Assembly: GCA_018350325.1 (NCBI GenBank)
Contig: JAEVLN010000005.1
Coordinates: 2,676,142-2,740,141 of the forward strand
Origin: Globodera rostochiensis
Lineage: Eukaryota > Nematoda > Chromadorea > Rhabditida > Heteroderidae
Length of the DNA: 64,000 nucleotides
Direction: 5' to 3'
Position 1 is the stretch's first letter. The number at the start of each line of letters is the position of its first letter. A program made the translations under genes and the position numbers. The notes beneath the pieces are model-generated. The model saw nothing but the letters and a program-made list of their open reading frames with translations, searched no databases and was not told the origin of the DNA. This document shows, in pieces, positions 24,959-35,696 of this stretch.

Positions 24959-25525
24959 TGTACCTCACCAAATCCCACAAATTATATATCAATCGACTCC
25001 TCTCTAAGCCTAACGCACGAATCTGCAAAAATTTTGTGGCGGAAACCACTTTGAAGCAAGTTATGAGCCCGGGACTGAAGTGTCCAAAATAGAAGGGACT
25101 GAATCGTCAAAACCAAAAAAAGAGCAAAGCATTAAACGGGCGAAATAAAGATGAGAAAATGCAAATTCATTCGTGTCCGTTTTCCCCATCCGCCTTCAAA
25201 AATTGTTCTGAATGGTAACCCTTATTGAACTCTATGAAAGCTGCAAAGACAAGAAATTGTTGCTGGGAAAGCTCAGAAACTGTGGGCTTATTCCACAAGA
25301 AGGCGACTACAAGTGTCCAACGCAAAGGTGCAAAGGAAACTTTTGAACAATTTTATAAAGTGGACGATTCAGTCCCTTCTATTTTGGACACTTCAGTCCC
25401 GGGCTCATAACTTGCTTCAAAGTGGTTTTCGCCACAAAATTTTTGCAGATTCGTGCGTTAGGCTTAGAGAGGAGTCGATTGATATATAATTTGTGGGATT
25501 TGGTGAGGTACACGTATTCTTCACT
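24959..25525. mobile_element. Foldback element with small internal frame
   Basis: Two arms of about 155 bp (24959-25110 and 25363-25525) are nearly perfect inverted copies. Between them, 25212-25346 encodes 44 residues starting MVTLIELYESCKDKKLLLGK, with a C-x-x-x-x-C pair near the end. It could be the N-terminal part of a transposase, possibly one with a zinc ribbon (IS1595/Merlin-like); that assignment is a guess. The arms match the element in the BATH-1 intron. Confidence 0.6.
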
Positions 25526-26208
25526 TTTACCGCCTTTTCATTTTTGAGTTTTTTCAAACTTCTTTTTTAAATATTTCAAAAAATTTGATGTTAATATCTG
25601 ATTTATTCAATTTTAAATAAGGCTATAAAATGGAACAAAATTCAAATATGGATAGCATTAACTCAGCTCTCTTTCGAGATAATCAATGATTTTATACGTC
25701 TTAGGCTAAGCCTAAGCTTGGCCTAAGCTAGGCTTAGGCTAGCTTAGGCTTAGGCCTAAGCCTAACGTTCAATTTTTTTTTTTTTTGGGGTCCCCAGGGA
25801 GCACTTCCAAAAAAAACTGTAAGGTGGCTTAGGCCTTAACCGGCTTAACGCGTCTTTAGCCCGGGTAAAGGTGGTTAAACCCAGGTTTTGTTAACCAGAG
25901 TTAACGGACTTAACCGGGTTTATATTCAAGCTTTTTAACCCTAACTTGAGGCAATGTTAGTTTCATTTCCCAGAAATTATCTATTCAGTAATTCCAGTAT
26001 TTTTAAAATAAATCCAAATTCCATGATTTTTTAAACTTTTTGAGATCTTTCAAGTGGTGTTAAGACTTTCTGAATCGGTTAAGGTTGAAGCAAGTTATGC
26101 CCCATGGATGAGATGGTATGGATTGGGTTTACCCCGTTTGCAATTCTCTGTTTTAGGCATTATTTCTTTACCTTTATATTAAAAAAAAAATTAAATTTAT
26201 TTCCTTAG
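25526..26208. other. Upstream of SPRY-3 relic
   Basis: No coiled-coil or membrane exons are found here, so SPRY-3 lacks its 5' half. A TAGGCTTAGGCC-rich stretch lies at 25700-25765. Confidence 0.4.
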
Positions 26209-26995
26209 GGTTAACCCCACAACAAAATCGATGGAATTCCACTGCATGTCACCCGAGCCTCGCGCTCGCTGAGCTCGATCAATTGATTGTCCGACATAAT
26301 GGAAAGAATTATGGTAAATACAGTATATCCGTTAGTGATTTGATTGTTATGTAAAGAGTTTAGACAATTTTTGAATTAACTCAATTCAATTTTCAGATTG
26401 GATCTCTGTCCGCGCTGAAAAGCGAATGCTGGAAAATCCTTACTTTGAAGTGAAAATCCTAGAGCAAACAGGGACATCAGGGTAATTTATAAATATTATA
26501 AACATTTGCTGTTTTAAAATATTATTATATTTAGCGGTGTTGTGATTGGACTTGCGACCAAAGGAATGCCATTGTACAAATTGGTTGGACTTCACGAAGG
26601 CACTTACGGATACGACAGCTTTGGCAAATTTTGGGGTCACGAGGCGGATGCGAATTCGATTGTTCCAAAAAAGCCTTTTTTATTGCACAAATTGTTCAAA
26701 ATTGCATGAAAAAAGGGACAAAAAATATCATCGCTAAAGTAATTAGTGGACATAATTGAAGTGTTGAGGGGAGGGGTATTGAAATTATTTCCGCCCAACT
26801 TTTTATAGGCTTAAAAAGGGGGGAGGGGGGAGGGCCGACTCGAATAAATATATTTGTTTTATTGTTTTTGCAGACACCGCCAATTTGTTTGTCGAATCTG
26901 CCGCAGATTTATTTCCTTGCGTTTCGTTGACCAGGCGTGGCACCAAAATTGAAGCCAACTTTGGGCCGGATATTCAATTCAACATTGCCGGATGA
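26209..26995 (+). pseudogene. SPRY-3: SPRY relic, 5' half missing and internal deletion
   Basis: Exons 26209-26313 (QQNRWNSTACHPS), 26397-26481 ([19 protein letters not shown]), 26535-26709 and 26874-26995 (ending [16 protein letters not shown], stop). It is the closest relative of SPRY-2. In the third exon the sequence runs normally to FWGHE, then jumps to sequence that in SPRY-2 lies in the following intron (GATGCGAATTCG). The second half of the domain (GDVVGCG...NGKRL) is therefore deleted, and a stop comes at 26707-26709. No N-terminal exons are found. Confidence 0.8.
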
Positions 26996-27339
26996 GATTT
27001 GGTGAACTGAAAAAGTGCTAAAAAAAATTTTGTTAAAAAAATTATAAAATCATTTAACCGCTAATAAAGTTGTTTAAATTTAACCAATTTTTTGTAATTT
27101 CATTTGGCATTTTTTCTGTTGTTCAACAAAATTAAGGAATTGTTTGCAGGTACAACAAAATTATTATTAGTTTTCCTCATTAAAGGCATAACAATAAAAA
27201 CTTGATTTAGTTAAGAAATTTTAACAAATAATGGTCAATGAGTTTTTGGCTTTTGCCGATAACATCCCTACCCCCCTTCACAAGTTGAAAAATTATTAGC
27301 AAAAATGATTGAAGAATTTTGAAGGTTTTCTAAATTGAG

Positions 27340-28380
27340 ATTTTAGCACATTTTTTAATCAATATTTTTGGGGGGTTTTGGTCATTATTTTGTGGGTTTT
27401 TGGTCAATATTTTCGTTTTTTAGTCAATCTAAATCTCGACTTTACTTATGAAGTGGTTCCGTATTTATTCCACAATTTTATATTTAATTTGTTTATTTTT
27501 GCAGACACCGCCAATTTGTTTGCCCATTCTGCCGCCGATTTGTTTCAGTGCGTTACCTTGTTCTATCCTCTCGACACAATTGATCCAACTTTGGACCGAA
27601 CTTTAAATTCAATATTATCGATGGCATTTGAAATTAGAAAAGTAATAAGTTTATGATTTTTGTTGTTGTTGACGAAAAAATGGATTAATTTTATCCATTA
27701 ATCACTTTATTATAATTACTTTTTGATTAATAACAATTTTGAACTTGACAAAAGTTGAGTTAAATAAACTCGGGCTGACTTTTGTCGGGCCCAAATCAAG
27801 GTGATGTCGTTTGGAGGGGACTGATTGAGAGGCGGTTGCATGGGAATGCTTTTGGTTTTGAATAACGCGCTATGCAACCGGATAGTTCAAATTTGCATAA
27901 GCCGTGCACTCGTAATTGCGAATTTTTGTACAATCAAAATTTGAAGTTTTTTGCGGCTTTTAAGACGAATGCTTGCGATGAGAAGCTTTTCCTCTGCCAA
28001 TGAGAAAAGTCATCGAGAGGCATCGTTTGGCATCAAATCATTTTCATCCCACCCAATCAGGTTGTAATGAATCAGATTTTATGTTAAAATCAGAATGATA
28101 TTCAAAGAAAATGAGCAAAAAAAAGTGAAATTCCAACAAAAACGAAAATAGAAATAAATAGAGCAAATATTCGGCACTGATTTTGGCATAAGCCCAAAGC
28201 GACACCGCCTCTTAAATATTATTGGGTGAGGGAGGGTTGAGGTTGACGAGTAACGTTCAAGTAGCTCAACTGGTTCTTTTCACAACTTACTCGCCCATTA
28301 TCTCCACTTGCACTTTGAAGTAAAACAATCCGCAATGATGTTCATTGTCGGCGGTGCCGTAGGCGCAGCCTTGAAATTTA
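27340..28380. repeat. Second arm of the 1 kb inverted duplication
   Basis: Reverse complement of 1480-2460. It carries a degenerate last SPRY exon on plus (27505-27650): D-T-A-N-L-F-A-H-S-A-A-D-L-F-Q is normal, then one base is lost at ATTGATCC (ATTGAATCC in the other arm) and the frame shifts. The 3' flank (27690-28120) is shared with SPRY-5 (39285-39800) and SPRY-8 (63565-63775). Confidence 0.6.
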
Positions 28381-28385
28381 GTTGC

Positions 28386-28690
28386 TTAAAGGTATTCGTG
28401 AGTACTTTTATGTATGGGTTGCAGACTAATGCAAAGATAGCAACAAAAGGGATGAAATAGTGAAGGAAATGGAGAGGAAATGAAGAGAGAGAGAGAGGAG
28501 ACTAATGCTGTCTGTCAACTCTCTCTCTTGCACATTTCTCTGCCTCTCTCACCTGTCGCTTACTCTCTCTCTCTCTTCTCTTTTCCTCTCCATTCCTTTC
28601 ACTATTTCACCCCCTTCTGTTGATCTCTCTGCATTAGTTTGCAACCCATACATAAAAGTACTCCCGAATTCCCTTAAATCAACTACCTTT
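28386..28690. repeat. Long hairpin with GA/CT-rich arms
   Basis: Positions 28386-28500 (ATGTATGGGTTGCAGACTAA...GAGAGAGAGAGAGG) are the imperfect reverse complement of 28560-28690 (CTCTCTCTCTCT...TTAGTTTGCAACCCATACAT), with a loop of about 60 bp. It lies exactly between the inverted-duplication arm and the third twin-hairpin copy. Confidence 0.6.
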
Positions 28691-28732
28691 TGTCTAATCG
28701 TTGCACTTCGAGCCGATTGCGGCTTCAACCTC

Positions 28733-28870
28733 ATTTAGTCGGAACTAAATGAAATTTTTGGAAACCGGTCGGGGACGCCCGACCGGGCAAAATAACTGTG
28801 TGTCGAAGGAAAGAGTTGGGCATTGGCGCCCGAATTCAATTTCAGTGGGGTGTCGACAAAGTCGCCAAAA
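28733..28870 (+). repeat. Twin-hairpin repeat, third copy
   Basis: Same orientation and layout as 1146-1215: TCATTTAG...CTAAATGA followed by CCGGTCGGG...CCCGACCGG, with the same 3' flank (CCCGAATTCAATTTCAGTG). Confidence 0.55.
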
Positions 28871-31339
28871 ACCTAAATTTACTAAATAAAAATTAAAAAG
28901 TAATTAATAATACATTCTTTCAGAGAAACCCGTCAAAAGTGAAAATTTAAAAAATGCATTAGCATTTTTTCAGGAAAAGCGAAATTCTTTTTGAAATTCA
29001 TCTAAAAATGAAAAAATGTACGCCATTTTTTGAATTTTACGCATAGTTCATATATCAAAAACGTTTAAATCGGCTATCCCCAGAAGTTGGCAATGTCGGG
29101 GTCGGGACGACCCCTTCTATTCTTAAAAAACGTTCAAAAAATTACCATATTTTTAAAATTTTGGTTGCAAATCTCAACAAATTGCTTCAAAAATCCAAAA
29201 ATTTTCTCGGCGGCGCCTATCGGCACCGCCGACCCCCCCCCCTACTAAAGCAGATTTCACAAAAAAAAATTGCTTTTATGAAAAAACAAAAATCGGCAAG
29301 GTTTTCGAAAAAAAATCCATGTGAAAAGCTGCAATTTCCAACCCCGAATTGTTGAGAAAAATTGTTGGAGGAGTGAAATATGGTTAAAAACGCACATTTC
29401 ATGCGAAAAATTAATGATTTATTATATTTTGAGACATTTTTTAAAATGTACTGATTTTTGACCCCTAAATCTGATAATTTGATTCCAATGTACTGATTTT
29501 GAAAAATTTTTGTTGGCACCCCTGCTCTAAATTTATTCGAAATTTAAATAAAAATTCTACAAAAAGCTCCAGAATTCTCAAATAAAGGACAAAAAATGAC
29601 AGGTACCCCAAAATAAATAAAATAAAAATTATCAAATCTTTAAAGAAAAGTACAGATGGCATCCCTGGCAAAAACTGATCAAATCCAGTCAATTTTTGCA
29701 TGAAAACCTTTAAAATTCGAAGGATTGATTAATATATCCAGATGAGAGGCACACGCACGAAGATAAACGATGGGATCACGATTTGAAACAAAGAGTGTTT
29801 TTTTGCTTCTCAATATTTGAAATACATAAAGATCGGAATTTTCAAAATACACGGGCCAGGTTGTAAGTTGTACTTTAGCTTTGAGATCGGGTTAAAATCA
29901 CGCGGGAGTCCCGCTTCCGCCAATCTCTAACTTTATTGCTTTGGCTTCTGGAAAACGCGAAACTTTTGAAAAAATACTAATACTATTTATTCAAAAATAA
30001 TAATAAAAATTCGTTGAGCTGGCCTTGCACCAAAATTGAAGCGAATTTTGGGCTGAACTTCCAATAAACGAGGGCATTTGTGGTTTTGTTGTTGAAGATT
30101 CGGTCGTTTTATCATTTAATTTTATTCTTTGTCGATCAAAGCATTTTATTGATGCATTTCTTTTTCGAATTTGTACAATATTTTTTGAATTGGTCAAAGT
30201 TGCCATGTTTTTTTCTAATTCAAATTCTAAATTACCGAGTTTTTAGGTGCCTTCAGACCAATGCGCCGACCAACGGAAGAGGGAAATGGCAAATTAATAA
30301 AACCAAAAAAAGATTCGGCATGAGCCGGAAGAATTTGGTTAGCGTTGTGATGACCAGCAGCACCACCACAGCCCGTTTGTCGAACGACAGCGATGCCTCC
30401 GGGCGCTAATCTCTTTTCGTACCCTCAGGGGAAATGACCCCTCCCCCCCCCCCCCCTCCCGTCATAAAAATTTTATTTATTTTTTATTAATCCATACTCC
30501 AACACCAATGACGGATTATTTAAAAAAATCTGTGATCCGTGATTACGTCCAGCCCTGCCCCCCACCACTTTATTCAATCGCCCTATTCCATCCATTCACT
30601 CTTCTCCGATGTCGGGGCCATTCGTTTGTAATCGGGCAATCTGTCCGCTTCTTCACATTGCCCTTAACCCATTTACATTTTCTTTGTTCAGTCTCCCCTC
30701 CGGGGACAAAACAAATCATCCAACTTTTCCATCACATTTTCACTTTTTTCTCATTGCTCATCTGCGACCCCCTGGAAAGCAGCTTTGGCCAGTTTGCACG
30801 GTGGTCGGGCCGGTACTCCAACCGATCGCTCAAATCCTTCTTCCCGTTCCCCTCCCATTTCGCATATTTTAGTCCATAAATGTATGTAAATCCGGACCCG
30901 GCTGTTTGATTGAGGTGGCAAAGTTTGGAACTTTTTAACTTAATTAAGCCAGTCATGCTTGATACATACCAGGAATGGTCGGAATTCCGATTTCCGACTT
31001 TCCGATTTCCGACTTTTTTGGGGTCCGAATTCCGATTTCCTAAAAATTTTGAGCCCGGAATTCCGATTTCCGAAATTTTTTGATGTCTCGGAATTCCGAT
31101 TTCCAAAATTTTTTGAGGTCGTTGGCTCCCATCCCTGATACATATACCTCTTGAAAGCCCAAAGCCTTTAGTCTGGCCGCGGTTGAGCTCAACCGTCCCC
31201 TACTCGTCGATCCCCCCCCCCCGCCCCCCCTCCCAGCCCGAGAACGAGAATACCAAGTTTTTGAAATATTCTTAAGATCTATCAAAAGCATACCGATAAT
31301 CGGAACCAAAAATGAATTTGTAATATACCCTAAATAAAC
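28871..31339. other. Gene-poor region with fragments
   Basis: Contains a SPRY scrap at 30012-30066 (TKIEANFGLNFQ then stop). A stretch at 30270-30440 recurs inverted at 46205-46345 and includes a short frame starting MSRKNLVSVVMTSSTTTARL. It also holds a GGCGGTGCC-type hairpin at 29207-29232, the C-rich dispersed repeat at 30530-30760 and a MITE at 30970-31137. No complete gene is seen. Confidence 0.4.
30970..31137. mobile_element. 168-bp hAT-type MITE
   Basis: Begins CAGGAATGG and ends CCCATCCCTG; flanks ATACATAC and ATACATAT match at seven of eight positions. The interior is repeated GGAATTCCGATTTCC. A degraded relative lies at 59640-59810. Confidence 0.75.
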
Positions 31340-33588
31340 ATGTCAAAGAGCGATTCAATCAATGGAAAGCACATAACAGCTGATCCGGGTAAAACATTTT
31401 TGATTATTATTATTATTTAAAACGCGTTATTATGTACATAAAATTGTCAATGTTTACAGAACATTGGTGTGCATCTTTTTCCAATTTGGACTCTTCTGGA
31501 GAAGTGCGTTTTTTTTCGGAACAGCATCAGAATCGATTGGAAATGAATGGCAAAATTGGGAAAAATGATGCAATTTTAAATTCGGACAAATGGTGGCAAT
31601 GCGGTAAGAACCGTTTTTAATCTTTAAACTTAAACGATTGAATGCCAATGTTCTGCTGGTGGAATTTAGGTCCCTATCGACTCGTGGCTTCCATGCTTAT
31701 ATTTATTTTTGTCGTTTATACGGTTTATCGGCTGAACGTGCAAAACGAAAATGCTCTCCAAATGAATGGTAAGTGTATTAAATTACATTTTCAATTTGTT
31801 TATTTATGGCATAATTGTTTGGGTCAATTAAAAGAGCAACAAAAAGAAATAAGAAAAATAAACGAAAACCCCAAAAAATTCAAAAAAGTCGGGGTCGGGG
31901 AGCACCCTTAATGAAATCTGTTCAAGCGATGGTCGTCACCGAATTGGAGCAGCAGAAGGAAACGGACAGAATCCTTCAGAAGCAAATCGACGAATTAGCA
32001 AACATTTCAAAAAAAGAGCTCGAAAAGGTGGGGGAATTATGGACAAATAATTTAAAAGTTTCAGTTTGGCGGGACCGGGATTTTTGAAAAATCCGAAACT
32101 TTTGAAAAATACATACTATTTATTCAAAATAAATAAATAAACCCTTTATTCAAAATATATTTTCATTTTTGAAACATTGCAAGCAAAAATTATATCGGCA
32201 AAAGTAACAAATAGCGTCGCCGCCGGTGACGATAGTCACTGCTAAAATGATTTAAAATTAATTAAAGAGAATTAATCAACTGAATGAAGAGCTGATTGCA
32301 AAGTTGGAGCAGTATCAGAAAGAACAGCAACAGAACATTGGCGACTTGCAGAAGACAGTTGCCGTGTTAGATGATACAATGAATGGAAAAAGTAATTCAA
32401 TTTCTGTCTTTTAGGCACATTTTAAGCTTTAATATTTTTTTAAAAACAATTATATTTTCATTTTTTCAGTACTAATCCAACAACAAAATCGATGGGATTC
32501 CGCGGCATGTCACGACAAACTCGCGCTCTTTGAGCCCGATCGATTGATTGCCCAACATTATGGAGACAAGTGGAGTTCGGTCCGCGCTGAAAAGCGAATG
32601 CCGCAAAATCTTTACGGCATTTCCTATTTTGAAGTGAAAATCTTAGAGAAAACAACAGGGTAATTTATAAATATTATAAAACATAATGCTTTAAAATATT
32701 ATTATTATTATATTTAGCGGTATTATGATTGGACTTGCGACTAAACGAATGCATTTGGACGACCCTGTTGGACGTGACGAAGGCACTTACGGATACTCAA
32801 GCGATGGCAACTTTTGGGGCCACGCGGTTGTGGGCCGTTCTTCCCGCGCCACCAATGGACGTCCTGTCATCTTTGGAATGCCACCGTTTGTCCGCGGCGA
32901 CGTCATCGGCTGCGGCGTCAATTTGGCAACACGCCAAATTATTTACACAAAAAACGGGCAGCTTTTGGGTGAGAAACAAAAAGAATTTTGGTGGACAATT
33001 CATTTGTTAAAAAAGCCGTTTCTTGGTTACGGACGGGGCAAATTTAAACCCTTCCCTCCCGTTCAATCAATTCGGATGCCCCCGGACGCAAATTCAAAAG
33101 GGTGCTAGGTCGTTTCGCAAAATCCGCCACTTATGCGATAACTGGGGAAAAGTTGGATACTTAGGGGTTCGTTGGGCTTAGGCCTAAGCCACCCTGGCTT
33201 GGGGTTCGTTAGGCTTAGACTTAAACATTTGTGTAACCATTAATTTTTGATTTTAATTTTTTAAATTAAACTAAATGGCGGATTTTGCGAAACGACTCAG
33301 CACGATTCAAAAGTTGAGGGAGGGGTTTTGGAATTATTTCAGCCCAACTTTTTATGGACTAAAAAAAGGAGGGAACCCGAATTTAAATATTAATTTGTTT
33401 CGACTTTAAATATTAATTGTTTTTGACTTTAATAAATATTTGTTTTTGCAGACACTGACGGTTTGCGTGTTGATTTTGCGGCCGCTTTATTTCCATGTGT
33501 TTCGTTGTATCGCTTTGGCACCAAAATTGAAGCGAATTTTGGCACAAAGAATTTCCAAATCAACAATACCGATGTGATTAGAAACTGA
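31340..33588 (+). pseudogene. SPRY-4: membrane coiled-coil SPRY gene broken in exon 4
   Basis: Exons 31340-31388 (MSKSDSINGKH), 31460-31603, 31670-31768 (membrane stretch [17 protein letters not shown]), exon 4 from 31835 to 32027, 32268-32391 (coiled coil [14 protein letters not shown]), 32470-32659, 32718-32968 and 33452-33588. Exon 4 carries an insertion of about 45 bp (about 31868-31915, GTCGGGG-type sequence like the MITE at 6922) that brings stop codons TAA and TGA. Downstream the frame resumes normally (AMVVTELEQQKETDR). Exon 32470-32659 combines what are two exons in every other copy, with no intron between HYGDKW and SSVRAEKR: a precise intron loss. The rest of SPRY is intact, including [11 protein letters not shown] and [15 protein letters not shown] shortened protein, or no protein, is expected. 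Confidence 0.75.
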
Positions 33589-35629
33589 AAAATAATTGCA
33601 AGTGGCGGTTTTGATCGACGGAAACACCGTGACATCGTCCCCGAGCACAAATTGAAATGAGAAGCGGATGCCGTTGAGAGTAGAAATGATCATGATTTCA
33701 ATAAAATCCAAAATTTCCAAAACCCCAAAAATTGAAAACGATTTAGAATCCGAAAACCCCAAAAATCCGAAAAAAAAATTTATCCAAAAACTGCAAAAGC
33801 GAAATTTTTATTAAAATTTTCAAAATAGTCTCGGGGTTTGAGTGGGAACTCGCCTCGGTCTCGAGTCTCGGTAATTAGGTTTCGAGCATCACTACCTGAA
33901 ACGGTTGAGGCCCAACACGGCGAGGGCGGACACCTGCAGCAGGTGGGCGGACTCGCGGACGGACGCCTGACTGGAGGACGGACAGCAGCAACTGGTCGAG
34001 GACGGAGGAAGCTTGGAAGACGGACACTTGGGAAACCCTATTTAATTGTATTTGTGTTGTTCTAAATCTCTTTGCTCGGCCGGCGGGTAAGGCCAAAAAG
34101 GGATACTGTAGTCGAAGGGAAATGGGCCAATCACAGCAAACAGATAGTAAAATGAGAGAGATTAAAACATTGAATTATTGGCTTTCCCGTCATTATATTG
34201 TGCCATCGAACTCAATTAGCCTTTTTAAAATTTCCATTACAGTTTTATTTTTCGTTTAATTTTAGAGCAGTGAATTACAATGCGAATTATAGTTAAATCA
34301 CATGTGATTTTATTTACACCCGATTGGCGCAGACCAAAAAGTGAGAAAGCGGTAAAAATTTGAATAAAAAATTGAAGACAAAAAGTGATCCGTTGGAACA
34401 AAAATGGTGATCACTGCAAACGACAAAATAAGGACAAGGCCTGAAATATGGACAAATCTTATAAATAAGAGCATTCAAATTTAAAATTAACGCCCCTCAA
34501 ATAAGGACAAATATTATAGGCAAATAAGGACAGATTAAAGCATCACGCCTTCTTCTCAAAATAAGATTGCTGCAAGACATGAACCTGATTATATAAAAAA
34601 TATATTTACAAATTATTGGGTAAATTAACAGATTTTTCGAAATATATCTCCATGCTCGTTTAGCCTAACCGAGGCGAAATCAATAAACGAAATTTCTTTA
34701 TTTTACGGTTTGTTGAAAGCGCCAAGCCTATTCTCAAAGCCTCTATAAACAGAACTTACACTGTTACAACTACAGCAGCCCGGACAGGACAGGAGTCCGG
34801 ACCAGCATTTTCCAAGTCTTCTGATCCGGAATCCTGGTATTTTCGACCCAGAATCAGGATATCCTGAAAACCCAGGATTTTTAATCCTGGAAATCTTGGT
34901 CCTGGTCATTTCCAAAATCTCTGATCCTGATCCGAAAAAAGGACCAGAGTCCTGATCCTGATCAAATGATTTTTTACGACTTTCCATGATATCTATAGTG
35001 GAGTTAACAATTTCTAAAAACTTTTTAAATTTTTACCTACTCGGCGACTTTAAGCGGATTATTGAATTATTGGAAGATGATTAACCTCCAGGGCTCATAA
35101 TCATTTTGCACCATTTCTTCTCATAAACACATCCCTGATGCATATTCGTCGACCTTCATAAACATTGCCCCCCCCTCCCCACTTTATTCAATCGTCTTTC
35201 TTCCAATCTATTCATCGTCTCTTTAGTATCTTTTGCCCTTCCCCCCATTTTACATTTACTTTATTCAATGTCCCCTCCGGGGATAAACCAACGCAACTTT
35301 TCCATCACACTTCTTTCTCATTGCTCATCTGTCCTCATAATCATTTGCACCATTTCTCTCCATAGGCAGCCCTGGCCAATCTTCCATTTTGCGATTTTTA
35401 GTCCATAAATGTAGGCTTAATCCGGACCCGGACGTTTGTTTGATTGAGTGTGTCAACTGACCTCCACCCCGCCTGAGAAGCTTAAACCAGACCTAAAAAG
35501 AACAAGCAAAAAAGTGGCAGAATTATTTAGAAATCCCTTCCCGATTTTTATGGTACCAAGTTTTTTGAAATATTCTTAAAAAATTTCCATCAAAACCAAA
35601 TCGAAACCGATAATCGAACCCGAAATGTC
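33589..35629. other. Non-coding, dispersed repeats
   Basis: Positions 33840-34145 contain a CTCGGTCTCGAG fragment and the inverted relative of 124-250. Positions 34780-34990 hold repeated GGATCCTG/CCAGGAT-type motifs. The C-rich dispersed repeat spans 35090-35370. No supported gene is seen. Confidence 0.4.
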
Positions 35630-35696
35630 TCAGTTTGGTTCGGTCTGAAGGCACCTAAAAACCCCGGTAATTTAGAACTTGTATTAGTACATAAAC
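35630..35696 (+). promoter_or_regulatory. Conserved 5' block of the membrane SPRY genes
   Basis: The block TTTGGTTCGGTCTGAAGGCA...CCGGTAATTTAG-AACTTGTATTAGTACATAAAC precedes the ATG. It is kept in SPRY-7 (53948-54021) and SPRY-8 (60060-60127), and in part, inverted, above SPRY-1 (4270-4440). The TTTAG at 35671-35675 resembles a splice acceptor 21 bases before the ATG and may be a trans-splice site; that is inference. Confidence 0.45.

Noticed and set aside
33838..34065. 75-codon Gly/Arg-rich frame
   Set aside because: Overlaps a dispersed repeat shared with the left edge and has no homology I recognise.
35630..35696. Dorsal-gland promoter motif (ATGCCA) as evidence of effector status
   Set aside because: The motif occurs in coding and intron sequence across the window, but I do not see it clustered in the proximal promoters of the SPRY genes.
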